Assembly (NCBI RefSeq): GCF_003326755.1
Contig: NZ_JPWH01000002.1
Location: 248,001-312,000 of the forward strand
Direction: 5' to 3'
DNA: 64,000 bases
Source of the DNA: Thalassospira profundimaris
GTDB taxonomy: Bacteria; Pseudomonadota; Alphaproteobacteria; Rhodospirillales; Thalassospiraceae
The position numbers were made by a program, and so were the translations under genes. Each line of letters starts with the position of its first letter. Positions within the stretch are counted from its first letter, which is position 1. Below the pieces are notes generated by a model that worked only from the letters and a program-made list of their open reading frames with translations, was not told the DNA's origin and searched no databases. Of the stretch, positions 46,755-55,812 are shown in pieces.

Positions 46755-47489
46755 ATGTTCAAGATAATTCGCCAGGAAATAGATGCGATGATCGCCCGCG
46801 ATCCCGCGGCGCGCTCCCGTTGGGAGGTCGTATTAAGCTATCCGGCGTTTCACGCGATCATGGGATATCGCTGTACCAACTGGTTATGGAAGCGCGGTTT
46901 TCGCATCACCGCCCGGTTTTTTTCGCAGATCATGCGCTGGCTGACCGGGATTGAAATTCATCCGGGTGCCACGATCGGCAAACGCTTTTTTATCGATCAC
47001 GGCATGGGTGTTGTGATTGGTGAAACCGCCGAAATTGGCGATGATGTAACCCTGTATCAGGGCGTTACGCTGGGCGGAACGGCACCAAGTGTTGATAGTG
47101 ACGGGCAGCGCGGCTTGAAACGCCACCCGACACTGGAAGACGGCGTGATTGTGGGTTCCGGGGCGCAAATTCTGGGCCCGTTTACCGTGCGCAAGAACGC
47201 CCGTATTGGCGGCAATGCCGTTGTGCTGGCCGAGGTGCCTGAAGGGGCAACCGTGGTGGGTATTCCGGCAAAAATCGTTCGCCGTGAAAAAGATGACCGG
47301 TTTTGTGCCTATGGCACGCCGGTGGGCGACCTGCCAGACCCGGTGGCGCGCGCCCTTGATGAGCTTTCGCGCGAGGTGCAGGGATTGCGCCAGCGCGTTG
47401 TGGAACTTGAAAGTGAACAAAAGCAGCAGGAGGGTTACACACCTGCTGCCAGCCCGGAAAAGCCGCGTATTGTGGCCGCTTCGGAATAG
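46755..47489 (+). CDS. cysE: Serine O-acetyltransferase
   Basis: 244 aa from ATG 46755, preceded by AGGGGA. A short N-terminal helical region is followed by a left-handed beta helix of hexapeptide repeats (GATIGKRFFIDHGMGVVIGETAEIGDDVTLYQGVTLGG, cited in part), with the catalytic His-Asp in IDHGMG. It makes O-acetylserine, the substrate of cysteine synthase. The C-terminal tail after residue 200 is longer and coiled-coil-like (LDELSREVQGLRQRVVELESEQKQQ). It heads the iscR-isc gene cluster, coupling cysteine supply to Fe-S assembly. Confidence 0.95.
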   Translation: MFKIIRQEIDAMIARDPAARSRWEVVLSYPAFHAIMGYRCTNWLWKRGFRITARFFSQIMRWLTGIEIHPGATIGKRFFIDHGMGVVIGETAEIGDDVTLYQGVTLGGTAPSVDSDGQRGLKRHPTLEDGVIVGSGAQILGPFTVRKNARIGGNAVVLAEVPEGATVVGIPAKIVRREKDDRFCAYGTPVGDLPDPVARALDELSREVQGLRQRVVELESEQKQQEGYTPAASPEKPRIVAASE

Positions 47490-47584
47490 GGCTCATCTTC
47501 TGTTCGACGGCCGCGTTGCGGCAAACTGAAATCGAAAGCCTGGACATTGGTTGATAATGCGATGCACAGGCAGGAGGACATGCT

Positions 47585-48064
47585 GTGAAGTTAAGTACGA
47601 AAGGCCGCTATGCGGTGATGGCGATGGTGGATCTGGCAGATAGTGGCCGGGAACGCCCCGTTGCCCTTGCCGACATTGCCGAGCGTCAGGAAATTTCGCT
47701 GTCCTATCTGGAACAACTGTTTGGCAAGCTGCGCAAGGGCGGGTTGGTCCGGTCGGTGCGTGGGCCGGGTGGTGGTTACATGCTGGCGCGTTCCGCACAG
47801 GAAACCCGCATTGCCGACGTGATCCTGGCTGTGGACGAACCCATTCGCGCCACGCGCTGCAAATCCGGTTCGCCCAAGGGCTGCAAGTCCGATAAGGGCC
47901 GCTGCCTGACCCACGAATTGTGGGAAGAGTTGGGTAACCAGATTTATTTGTATTTGTCATCGGTCAGTCTGGCCGATGTGGTGGATCGCCGGATTTCCGG
48001 TGTGGGCCGGATGTTTGATCGCCGGACAAGCCAGATTCACGAACCACAGGTGGCCGCCCAGTAG
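47585..48064 (+). CDS. iscR: Fe-S cluster sensing regulator IscR
   Basis: 159 aa beginning at GTG 47585, with AGGAGG eight bases upstream. It is an Rrf2-family winged helix (MKLSTKGRYAVMAMVDLA; EISLSYLEQLFGKLRKGGLV; SVRGPGGGYML). The cluster ligands are C92, C100 and C107 with H110, close to the E. coli spacing (92/98/104, His107) but with two extra residues in the first interval. Holo-IscR should repress this operon; a matching site lies upstream of cysE. Confidence 0.95.
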   Translation: MKLSTKGRYAVMAMVDLADSGRERPVALADIAERQEISLSYLEQLFGKLRKGGLVRSVRGPGGGYMLARSAQETRIADVILAVDEPIRATRCKSGSPKGCKSDKGRCLTHELWEELGNQIYLYLSSVSLADVVDRRISGVGRMFDRRTSQIHEPQVAAQ

Positions 48065-48131
48065 GAAGGTTTGACCACCGGTTTCGCGATTTGATTTTGT
48101 TTGGCCCCGTAACGTAAAGATAGTAACCGAC

Positions 48132-49265
48132 GTGATGAAAAAGCAGGTTTACCTGGATTACAACGCAAGTGCGCCGATGATTGCCGCCGCAAGGGATGCG
48201 GTGGTGGCAGCCCTTGATGTTGCGGGAAACCCCTCGTCGGTGCATGGGGCCGGGCGCGAGGCGCGCAAGATTATCGATCATGCGCGTCGTGACGTGGCGG
48301 ACATGCTTGGTGGTGATGCCGAACGGATCATTTTTACCAGTGGTGGCACCGAAGCCAATAATCTGGCCTTAAACGGCCTGGATGATGTTGTGGTGCTGAC
48401 CAGCTCTGTGGAACATCCCTCGGTAATAGAGGCCCGGCAGGATGCCCGGCGCATTCCGGTGGATGGTAACGGGGTCATTGACCTGGCCGCCTTGGAAGAC
48501 ATGTTAAGGGCATGTCAGGAAGCTGGCGAAAAGGTGCTGGTATCGATGATGCTGGCGAATAATGAAACCGGTGTGATCCAGCCCGTGGCGAAAGCGGCCC
48601 TTTTGGCCCGTGAATATGGTGCCAAAACCCATTGTGATGCCGTGCAGGCCATTGGCCGGATGCCGGTGGATATGGGGCAGTTGCTGGTTGATATGCTGTC
48701 TGTTTCCGCCCACAAATTTGGCGGCCCCAAGGGTGTTGGCGCGCTGGCGATTGCGCCTGGCACGATGCTGGTGCCGCAAATTCGGGGTGGCGGGCAGGAA
48801 AAATATCGCCGGGGCGGTACGGAAAATATTGCGGGCATTGCCGGCCTGGGTGCCGCAGCCCGGCAGGTAAATGTCCGCTGTGCCACTGCCGATGACATCA
48901 AAGTCAAACGGGACCGTTTGGAAAGCGAAATTCTGGCCCATGCGCCAGAAGTGGTGATTGCGGGCCAAAATGCCGAACGCCTTGGCAATACCAGTTGCCT
49001 GATCCTGCCCGGTATGCCCGGTGAAACCCAGGTGATGGCAATGGATCTGGCCGGGGTGGCAATCAGTTCGGGGTCTGCCTGTTCGTCAGGCAAGGTGCGC
49101 GAAAGCCACGTTTTGAAGGAAATGGGTGTTGCAGAACCCGGTGCGGCCATTCGGGTCAGCCTGGGGCCTGAAACAACGAACGAAGAGATCGATCTGTTTA
49201 TCCGTGTTTGGAGCCGGATGCGGGACAATGCAGAGCGCAAGAAACTCGCGCGTAATGCAGCCTGA
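48132..49265 (+). CDS. Second cysteine desulfurase (NifS/IscS-like paralogue)
   Basis: 377 aa from GTG 48132 (or the adjacent ATG at 48135). Class V aminotransferase fold: LDYNASAPM, FTSGGTEANNLAL, the PLP lysine in SVSAHKFGGPKG, and the mobile-loop cysteine in SSGSACSSGKV (C317). It is about 30 residues shorter than the IscS that follows directly (25 bp later), and only partly similar. A second desulfurase next to IscS could serve another acceptor such as tRNA thiolation or cofactors; that is inference. Confidence 0.9.
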   Translation: MMKKQVYLDYNASAPMIAAARDAVVAALDVAGNPSSVHGAGREARKIIDHARRDVADMLGGDAERIIFTSGGTEANNLALNGLDDVVVLTSSVEHPSVIEARQDARRIPVDGNGVIDLAALEDMLRACQEAGEKVLVSMMLANNETGVIQPVAKAALLAREYGAKTHCDAVQAIGRMPVDMGQLLVDMLSVSAHKFGGPKGVGALAIAPGTMLVPQIRGGGQEKYRRGGTENIAGIAGLGAAARQVNVRCATADDIKVKRDRLESEILAHAPEVVIAGQNAERLGNTSCLILPGMPGETQVMAMDLAGVAISSGSACSSGKVRESHVLKEMGVAEPGAAIRVSLGPETTNEEIDLFIRVWSRMRDNAERKKLARNAA

Positions 49266-49289
49266 GAAAATGAGTGAGGATGCCTAAAA

Positions 49290-50513
49290 ATGAACGAGCT
49301 TAAAGCAAAGCCGATTTATCTGGACTATCAGGCGACAACGCCGACCGACCCGCGTGTCGTGGATGCCATGCTGCCTTATTTTTATGAAAAATTCGGCAAT
49401 GCCCACTCGCGCAACCATTCCTTTGGCTGGGAAGCCGAAGACGCGGTCGAGCTTGCCCGCGGGCAGGTCGCCTCGATTATCGGTGCATCATCCAAGGAAA
49501 TTATTTTTACCTCGGGTGCGACGGAATCCAACAACCTGGCCCTTAAGGGCGTGATGAAGTTTTACGGCAAGAAAAAGCCGCATCTCATCACCACCGTGAC
49601 GGAACATAAATGTGTTCTCGACAGTGCCCGCCATCTCGAACAGGAAGGGTACAAAGTGACCTATCTTCCGGTTCAGCAGAATGGCCTGGTTGACCTTGAG
49701 CAGCTTAAAGCCGCGATCACCGATGAAACGGCCCTGGTTTCGATCATGGCGGTTCATAACGAAATCGGTGTGATCCAGCCGCTGAAGGAAATTGGTGAAA
49801 TTTGCCGCGAACGTGGTGTGTTCTTCCACTGCGATGCCGCCCAGGCAGTTGGCAAAATTCCGCTGGATGTCAATGACATGAAAATTGACCTGATGTCGAT
49901 TTCGGGTCACAAGATTTATGGCCCGAAAGGCATTGGTGCCCTGTTTGTCCGCCGTCGTCCGCGGGTGCGTGTTGTCGCCCAGATCACCGGTGGTGGTCAG
50001 GAACGCGGCATGCGTTCGGGAACGTTGCCGACCCCGCTGATCGTGGGTCTTGGCAAGGCATGTGACATTGCCCAGAACGAAATGGCCGAAGAAAACGCCC
50101 GCATCATGGAATTGCGGAACTATACGCTCAACCGTTTCCGTGAACGTCTGGCCGACATTTACCTGAATGGCGACGAGGAAAACCGCGTTGCCGGAAATCT
50201 CAATATCTCTTTTGCCTATGTCGAGGGTGAAAGCCTTCTGATGGGGATCAAGAATATTGCGGTATCCTCGGGTTCCGCCTGCACCTCTGCGTCGCTCGAG
50301 CCGTCCTATGTGCTGCGTGCCCTGGGTGTTGACGAAGAACTTGCCCATACCTCGCTTCGTATCGGCATTGGTCGCTTTACCACCCGCGAAGAACTCGACC
50401 AGGCTGTTGATGCGATCTGCAACGAAGTGGAACGTCTGCGTGACATGAGCCCGCTTTGGGAAATGGCGCAGGAAGGTATCGACATAAAATCGATTGAATG
50501 GGCCGAGCATTAA
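49290..50513 (+). CDS. iscS: Cysteine desulfurase IscS
   Basis: 407 aa, near the E. coli length (404). Landmarks: [32 protein letters not shown] lysine in [16 protein letters not shown], and the catalytic cysteine in [21 protein letters not shown] (C331). It releases sulfur from cysteine as a persulfide for IscU, and also feeds tRNA thiolation and thiamine synthesis. Codon use here is visibly tighter and more expressed-gene-like than in the preceding paralogue. It is followed by iscU after a 59-bp gap containing AGGAGG. Confidence 0.97.
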   Translation: MNELKAKPIYLDYQATTPTDPRVVDAMLPYFYEKFGNAHSRNHSFGWEAEDAVELARGQVASIIGASSKEIIFTSGATESNNLALKGVMKFYGKKKPHLITTVTEHKCVLDSARHLEQEGYKVTYLPVQQNGLVDLEQLKAAITDETALVSIMAVHNEIGVIQPLKEIGEICRERGVFFHCDAAQAVGKIPLDVNDMKIDLMSISGHKIYGPKGIGALFVRRRPRVRVVAQITGGGQERGMRSGTLPTPLIVGLGKACDIAQNEMAEENARIMELRNYTLNRFRERLADIYLNGDEENRVAGNLNISFAYVEGESLLMGIKNIAVSSGSACTSASLEPSYVLRALGVDEELAHTSLRIGIGRFTTREELDQAVDAICNEVERLRDMSPLWEMAQEGIDIKSIEWAEH

Positions 50514-50572
50514 TCGGTAAACGTACTATATTAAAATCAAGAGAGACACAGGACTTCTAGGAGGGTTCTAAA

Positions 50573-50977
50573 ATGGCCTACAGTGAAAAACTCATCGATC
50601 ATTATGAAAACCCGCGCAATGTTGGTTCGTTTGACAAAAACGAAACCTCTGTCGGGACCGGCCTTGTTGGCGCTCCGGCATGCGGTGACGTGATGAAACT
50701 GCAGATCAAGGTTTCGGCAGAAGGCATCATTGAAGATGCGAAATTCAAAACCTTTGGCTGTGGTTCGGCAATTGCGTCCAGCTCGCTGATCACGGAATGG
50801 GTTAAGGGCAAGACGATTGCCGAAGCCGGTGCGATCAAGAACTCGCAGATTGCCGAAGAACTGGCATTGCCGCCGGTCAAAATTCACTGCTCGATCCTTG
50901 CGGAAGACGCGATCAAGGCCGCGATCAGTGATTACAACACCAAAAACGGCAAAGCCGAGGTTGAAGCGGCTGAATAA
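50573..50977 (+). CDS. iscU: Fe-S cluster scaffold IscU
   Basis: 134 aa. The three ligand cysteines C37 (APACGDVMKL), C63 (FGCGSAIAS) and C106 (PVKIHCSILA) and Asp39 are exactly at the E. coli positions. The LPPVK sequence bound by HscA is intact just before C106. It assembles [2Fe-2S] clusters with IscS and passes them on with HscA/HscB. Confidence 0.97.
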   Translation: MAYSEKLIDHYENPRNVGSFDKNETSVGTGLVGAPACGDVMKLQIKVSAEGIIEDAKFKTFGCGSAIASSSLITEWVKGKTIAEAGAIKNSQIAEELALPPVKIHCSILAEDAIKAAISDYNTKNGKAEVEAAE

Positions 50978-51018
50978 GCCGCTTTATCAACCGACGATCT
51001 GGAGACAAGGAGACCAGG

Positions 51019-51360
51019 ATGGCATTACCGGCCCCTATCAATGTAACACCCAATGCGCTTGAGCATATCAAGGCATTGCTGGAAAGCCGCGGCAAGCCGT
51101 CTGCGGGCATTCGTCTGGGTGTTCGCAGCAAGGGTTGCTCGGGTCTGTCATACACGCTGGAATACGCCGATGACGAAAGCGGATTTGACGAAGTCGTCCA
51201 GCTTGATGACGGCGTGAAGCTGATGATTGATCCCAAGGCGATCATGTTTGTGCTGGGTACCGAAATGGATTATTCGGTCGATAAAATGGAAGAAGGTTTC
51301 GTCTTTCGTAACCCCAATGAAAAAGGGCGTTGCGGCTGCGGGGAATCCTTCCACGTTTAA
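51019..51360 (+). CDS. iscA: A-type Fe-S carrier IscA
   Basis: 113 aa. The three conserved cysteines are C40 (SKGCSGLSYTLEY) and the C-terminal pair in GRCGCGESFHV (C105, C107). It accepts clusters from IscU and helps build [4Fe-4S] centres. It is 41 bp after iscU with a good ribosome site (CAAGGAGA). A strong hairpin lies after its stop, before hscB. Confidence 0.95.
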   Translation: MALPAPINVTPNALEHIKALLESRGKPSAGIRLGVRSKGCSGLSYTLEYADDESGFDEVVQLDDGVKLMIDPKAIMFVLGTEMDYSVDKMEEGFVFRNPNEKGRCGCGESFHV

Positions 51361-51389
51361 TGTCGCCGGGTTTCCGGCCCTGATCTGGA

Positions 51390-51421
51390 GGTTGGCCCCG
51401 GTGCTTGCGCCGGGGCCAACC
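51390..51421 (+). other. Perfect 12-bp hairpin inside the isc operon (iscA-hscB gap)
   Basis: GGTTGGCCCCGG (51390-51401) pairs with CCGGGGCCAACC (51410-51421) around an 8-nt loop. No T-run follows, so it is not a standard terminator. It sits in the only large gap (220 bp) of the operon, between iscA and hscB, and may stabilise or separate the upstream message. Confidence 0.65.
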
Positions 51422-51580
51422 CTTGATAGCCGCAAATTTACAGTCGGCTGACAGTCGGCATTTGAAACCCGGAAAACCCGTCAAACAGGGGACAGAACGG
51501 GTTCCATATGGCGGAAAAGTGCTGTGATCGGCAATATTGCAGTGCCGTTTGCATGACCAAAATACGATACAGGCCAGAAT

Positions 51581-52222
51581 ATGATGACTGCTGCGTCAGA
51601 ACAGAGCAAATCCAACCCCAGTGGCGATAAAACCTGCTGGTCCTGCAAGGGGCCGGTGGCGGCGGTTGCGCTGTTTTGTGATACCTGCGGGGCCATTCAG
51701 GCCCCCGGGCAGTTGGATCATTTTGCCCGTTTTGACATCCCGCGTGATTTCAATGTCGATATTGATGCCGTTGAGGCCCAGTACCTCAAGCAGCAGCAGG
51801 CCCTGCACCCGGATCGTTTCGCCACCAAATCGGCGCGCGAAAAATCCCTGTCGCAGCAACAGGCCGCCAGTCTGAATGATGCCTTTGAAACCCTGAAAAA
51901 CCCGGTGTCGCGTGCGGAATATATGATGCGCATGAACGGGGTGGAGCCCGAAGGCGGCGAGGGACAAACCGTAAATGACCCCGCCCTGCTGATGGAAGCA
52001 ATGGAAATGCGTGAGGCCCTGGACGATGCCGGGGACCGTGCGGCGATTGATGCGATTATTCGTGATGTGCGCAAAATGGCGCGCGACTGCGAAAAGGAAG
52101 TGGCAACCGCGATCAATGGCGGGGCCTATGATGCGGCCCGCAAATTGACGACGCGGTTGCGTTATCTGTTAAAAATGGCGCAGGAAGCGCGGGCCAAAAA
52201 GGCGCGCTTGGCTGCGGCCTGA
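51581..52222 (+). CDS. hscB: Fe-S co-chaperone HscB with N-terminal zinc ribbon
   Basis: 213 aa, longer than E. coli HscB (171). The J-domain has HPDRF (H76-P77-D78) and the C-terminal helices bind IscU. In front of it is a CxxC-x10-CxxC zinc ribbon (C19, C22, C33, C36: TCWSCKGP, FCDTCGAI), as in eukaryotic HSCB. It recruits IscU to HscA and stimulates its ATPase. The start may be the first or second of two adjacent ATGs. Confidence 0.92.
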   Translation: MMTAASEQSKSNPSGDKTCWSCKGPVAAVALFCDTCGAIQAPGQLDHFARFDIPRDFNVDIDAVEAQYLKQQQALHPDRFATKSAREKSLSQQQAASLNDAFETLKNPVSRAEYMMRMNGVEPEGGEGQTVNDPALLMEAMEMREALDDAGDRAAIDAIIRDVRKMARDCEKEVATAINGGAYDAARKLTTRLRYLLKMAQEARAKKARLAAA

Positions 52223-52243
52223 CACAAAAAACGGATTGAATTT

Positions 52244-54151
52244 ATGGCTTTGCTGACCATCCACGAACCCGGACAAACCCCGCTTCCTCACGAGGAAGAA
52301 CGTAAACTGGCGGTCGGGATCGATTTGGGAACAACCAATTCGGTCGTGGCGATGTCGCGCAACGAAAAATCCGAAGTCCTGCGCAATGCCGATGGCGGAT
52401 CGGCGATTGTGCCCTCGGTCGTGCACTACGCCACGGATGGCACCGTCACTGTTGGCGAGGATGCCCGTGATTTGATCGACAGCGAGGCCAGCCAGGTGGT
52501 GTCCTCGGTCAAGCGGTTGATGGGTCGGGGCCTTGAGGATGTGAAATCGGTGGCGGGAACGCTGCCGTATCATGTTGAAATTCCTGAAACGCCGACCGAT
52601 GCAAATGCTGCGGAACCGCAAATGGTGCGGTTGAATGTGGGCAACCGGGTGTTAACGCCGGTCGAGGTATCGGCCGATATTTTACGCACCCTGAAATCCC
52701 GCGCCGAGCAGGCGCTGGAACAGGATGTGGAACAGGCGGTGATTACGGTACCCGCCTATTTTGACGATGCGGCGCGAACGGCCACCAAGGATGCCGCCAA
52801 ACTGGCCGGGATCGAGGTTTTGCGCCTGGTCAACGAACCAACCGCAGCAGCCCTTGCCTATGGCCTCGATAACGGGGCAGAGGGGCTTTATGCCGTTTAT
52901 GATCTTGGTGGCGGCACCTTTGATATTTCGCTTCTGAAAATGCAAAAGGGCGTTTTTCAGGTGAAATCCACCGGTGGTGATGCGGCCCTGGGCGGTGATG
53001 ATTTTGATCATGTGATTGTCGAAACCATTTTGGCCGCCCGCAAGGAACAGGGCATTGTCGATACGATCGATTCTTCCGCGGCCAAGCGTCTGCTGAAAAT
53101 TGCCCGCGCCATCAAGGAAGCCCTGACCGATCAGGACCAGGTGGATGTTGCGGTGGACATTAATGATGCCGAAACCACGCACCGCGTCACCCGTGCCGAT
53201 TTTGATGCCATGATCGCGCCGATGATTGCGCGCACGGTATCGATCACCGAACAGGTGCTCGATGATGCCGATATATTGCCCGAAGATGTGAAGGGTGTGG
53301 TGCTGGTCGGTGGTTCTACGCGCGTGCCCGCAGTGCGTGAAGCTGTTGCCAGCCTGTTTGAGCAGGAGCCGCTTTCCAATATTGACCCGGACGAAGTGGT
53401 TGCCGTCGGTGCCGCCCTGCAGGCGGAGGCGCTCACGGGCGGGTCCGATAACCTGTTGTTGGATGTTATTCCGCTGTCACTGGGCCTGGAAACAATGGGC
53501 GGGATCGTTGAAAAGGTGATTGACCGCAACACGCCGATCCCGGTCGCCAAGGGCCAGGAATTCACCACCTATCAGGATGGCCAGAGTGCCATGATGATCC
53601 ATGTGGTGCAGGGTGAACGCGAAATGGTCGATCAGTGCCGCTCGCTTGCGCGCTTTGTGCTCAGCGGTATTCCGCCAATGGCGGCGGGGGCGGCGCGCAT
53701 CCGTGTGACTTTTCAGGTCGATGCCGATGGGTTGTTAACCGTTTCCGCCCGTGAAGAAACCACGGGGGTCGAGCAGGAAGTGGCCGTTAAGCCCACCTAT
53801 GGCATTAGCGAAAACGACATGGCCAATATGCTGCGTGACAGTATGGTCCATGCCCGTGACGATATGGAACTGCGCCTGCTGACCGAAGCGCGGGTAGAGG
53901 CACGGCGCAATATTCTGGCTGTCCAGGCGGCCATGAAGGCCGATGTCGAATTGCTGGATGATGAAGACACTGCCGCCATAAACGCTGCCGTCGCTGAACT
54001 GGAAGCCGCCATGCAGGGTGATGACCGCCAGGTGATCAATGATCTGGCCGAAGCACTGGACACCGCATCGCGCCCCTTTGCCGAAAAGCGCATGGATCGG
54101 GGGATCCGCCGGGCGCTGGCGGGCCAGAATGTAAACAATGTCAGCCCGTGA
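52244..54151 (+). CDS. hscA: Hsp70-type Fe-S chaperone HscA
   Basis: 635 aa. The ATPase domain has [27 protein letters not shown] and [17 protein letters not shown]; the substrate domain starts near [15 protein letters not shown] and binds the LPPVK motif of IscU. Sequence divergence from DnaK (no C-terminal EEVD-like tail, shorter lid) fits HscA. It is 21 bp after hscB. It drives cluster release from IscU. Confidence 0.96.
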   Translation: MALLTIHEPGQTPLPHEEERKLAVGIDLGTTNSVVAMSRNEKSEVLRNADGGSAIVPSVVHYATDGTVTVGEDARDLIDSEASQVVSSVKRLMGRGLEDVKSVAGTLPYHVEIPETPTDANAAEPQMVRLNVGNRVLTPVEVSADILRTLKSRAEQALEQDVEQAVITVPAYFDDAARTATKDAAKLAGIEVLRLVNEPTAAALAYGLDNGAEGLYAVYDLGGGTFDISLLKMQKGVFQVKSTGGDAALGGDDFDHVIVETILAARKEQGIVDTIDSSAAKRLLKIARAIKEALTDQDQVDVAVDINDAETTHRVTRADFDAMIAPMIARTVSITEQVLDDADILPEDVKGVVLVGGSTRVPAVREAVASLFEQEPLSNIDPDEVVAVGAALQAEALTGGSDNLLLDVIPLSLGLETMGGIVEKVIDRNTPIPVAKGQEFTTYQDGQSAMMIHVVQGEREMVDQCRSLARFVLSGIPPMAAGAARIRVTFQVDADGLLTVSAREETTGVEQEVAVKPTYGISENDMANMLRDSMVHARDDMELRLLTEARVEARRNILAVQAAMKADVELLDDEDTAAINAAVAELEAAMQGDDRQVINDLAEALDTASRPFAEKRMDRGIRRALAGQNVNNVSP

Positions 54152-54265
54152 AGGGCTGCTGATGAATTGACAAATTGTGTTTCCGGGGCGATTGTCCCGG
54201 CACATCGCCATAGCGGATCGATAAACAGAGATCGAAACAGATGAAATTCGAGGAGAAAGGCGCAC

Positions 54266-54601
54266 ATGCCCAAGATCGTTTTTGTAGAGCCTGACGGTAC
54301 GGAAAAGGAATTCGAGGTCGCCGACGGGTTGTCCGTTCTTGAAGCCGCGCATAAAAACGGCATCGATCTGGAAGGGGCCTGTGAAGGCTCGCTGGCATGT
54401 TCGACCTGCCACGTTGTTGTCGAAGGTGACTGGTTCGACAAACTCGACGAACCCAGCGAAGACGAAGAAGATATGCTGGATCTGGCCTTTGGCCTGACCG
54501 AAACCTCGCGTCTTGGCTGTCAGATTATCATGAGCGACGAACTGGACGGTCTGCGCGTGAAGCTGCCTTCCGCGACCCGCAACATGATGGTCGATAAATA
54601 A
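54266..54601 (+). CDS. fdx: [2Fe-2S] ferredoxin of the ISC system
   Basis: 111 aa, adrenodoxin-type. Cluster ligands are C39, C45 and C48 ([13 protein letters not shown]) and C85 (RLGCQI), the spacing of ISC ferredoxin. It donates electrons for persulfide reduction on IscU. It is 114 bp downstream of hscA, still in the same direction; AGGAG precedes the ATG. Confidence 0.96.
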   Translation: MPKIVFVEPDGTEKEFEVADGLSVLEAAHKNGIDLEGACEGSLACSTCHVVVEGDWFDKLDEPSEDEEDMLDLAFGLTETSRLGCQIIMSDELDGLRVKLPSATRNMMVDK

Positions 54602-54655
54602 TCAGGCCTGTTTGCCGCTTGACCCGTTTTTCCTTCCTTCCCGCGAAAGGGGACG

Positions 54656-54856
54656 ATGATGCGCTGGACAGATACCATCGATATCGCGATCGAACTTGAA
54701 GAAGCCCATCCTGACAAGGATAACCTGCATCTTCGCTTTACCGATTTGCACAAATGGGTATGTGAATTGCCGGGCTTTGATGACGATCCCGAAGCATCGA
54801 ACGAAAAAATCCTTGAGGCCATCCAGATGGCCTGGATCGAGGAACGCGAAGATTAA
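54656..54856 (+). CDS. iscX: ISC system modulator IscX
   Basis: 66 aa, acidic, with WTDTIDIAIELEEAHPD at the N-terminus and LHKWVCELPGFDDDPEASNEKILEAIQMAW (in part) at the C-terminus, the full IscX/YfhJ pattern. It binds IscS and iron and tunes cluster assembly. It is the last isc gene, followed by a terminator. Two ATGs at 54656 and 54659 are possible starts. Confidence 0.95.
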   Translation: MMRWTDTIDIAIELEEAHPDKDNLHLRFTDLHKWVCELPGFDDDPEASNEKILEAIQMAWIEERED

Positions 54857-54891
54857 GGCCAATTGCCGGATCTTTGCCGATTTTAAAGATG

Positions 54892-54930
54892 GACCAGTCC
54901 CGCCAACGCGGGCTGGTCTGATCTGTTTTT
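54892..54930 (+). terminator. Terminator at the end of the isc operon
   Basis: GACCAGTCCCGC (54892-54903) pairs with GCGGGCTGGTC (54908-54918, one bulged T); TGATCTGTTTTT follows. Confidence 0.85.
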
Positions 54931-54966
54931 AAACCGTGATGTTTTTGCAAAACAGGATCAGATGCG

Positions 54967-55665
54967 ATGACCAGCCCCTTTACCGACATTATCCCGCAAA
55001 GCAGCCTGTTTGGCCGTTTGCGTGCCAATGCGCCGGATGTCTGGCAAAGCTATGTGGATCATGAATTTGTCCGCAAGCTGGGCAATGGGTCCCTGGCCGA
55101 GGAATGTTTTCGCCATTACCTGATCCAGGATTACCTGTTTCTGATCCAGTTTGCCCGTGCCTATGCCCTTGCGGTCTATAAGGCCGATGACCTGGCCGCC
55201 ATGCGCCAGTTTTCGCAAACGGTGTCGGCGATTCTCGATATGGAAATGAGCCTGCATCTTGAATTTTGCAAAGGCTGGGGCCTTTCCGAAAGCGATATTG
55301 TCAGCCAGCCGGAAGCCCGCGCAACGGTGGGTTATACTCGCTATGTGCTGGAAAAGGGCCATCAGGGCGATGTGATTGACCTGCATGTGGCTGTGATGCC
55401 CTGTATGGTGGGCTATGCCGAAATCGCAAACCGGTTAATCGCAAGTTCTGATACAAAACTGGACGGTAATCCTTATCGCGCATGGATTGAAATGTACGCG
55501 TCAGAGGATTTCCAGAATGTTGCCAAGGCGGAAATTGCCTTGCTCGATGCCCTGGCGCAAAAACGCGGCGGCGAAGGCCGCATTGCCGATTTGACGCAAA
55601 CCTTTGCGATGGCAAGCCGCCTTGAAGCCGATTTTTGGCAAATGGGCCTTGATCTGGCAAAATAG
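54967..55665 (+). CDS. tenA: TenA-family aminopyrimidine aminohydrolase (thiaminase II)
   Basis: 232 aa. The all-helical TenA fold shows LRANAPDVWQSYVDHEFVRKLGNGSL, FRHYLIQDYLFLIQFARAYALAV (in part), the active-site Cys in VMPCMVGYAEI and the WIEMYASEDF segment. It hydrolyses aminopyrimidine from degraded thiamine to HMP, which is salvaged into thiamine. Its position after the isc operon terminator indicates its own promoter. It fits functionally with the thiSG gene at the start of the window, but the two are 50 kb apart. Confidence 0.94.
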   Translation: MTSPFTDIIPQSSLFGRLRANAPDVWQSYVDHEFVRKLGNGSLAEECFRHYLIQDYLFLIQFARAYALAVYKADDLAAMRQFSQTVSAILDMEMSLHLEFCKGWGLSESDIVSQPEARATVGYTRYVLEKGHQGDVIDLHVAVMPCMVGYAEIANRLIASSDTKLDGNPYRAWIEMYASEDFQNVAKAEIALLDALAQKRGGEGRIADLTQTFAMASRLEADFWQMGLDLAK

Positions 55666-55812
55666 GCGACACCGCCCATATGGGCATAACAGAACAGGCA
55701 TGACGGTGCAGAAAGACCAAAAGCACCGGAAGCATGACCACGAACACCTGATCAGAGATCGACAATCTGGTCGCCATCGCCTTGACCGATGGTGGGCCAA
55801 GGGAACTTGACG

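Noticed and set aside
49488-50510. 340-codon frame antisense to iscS
   Set aside because: The plus strand codes the unmistakable IscS.
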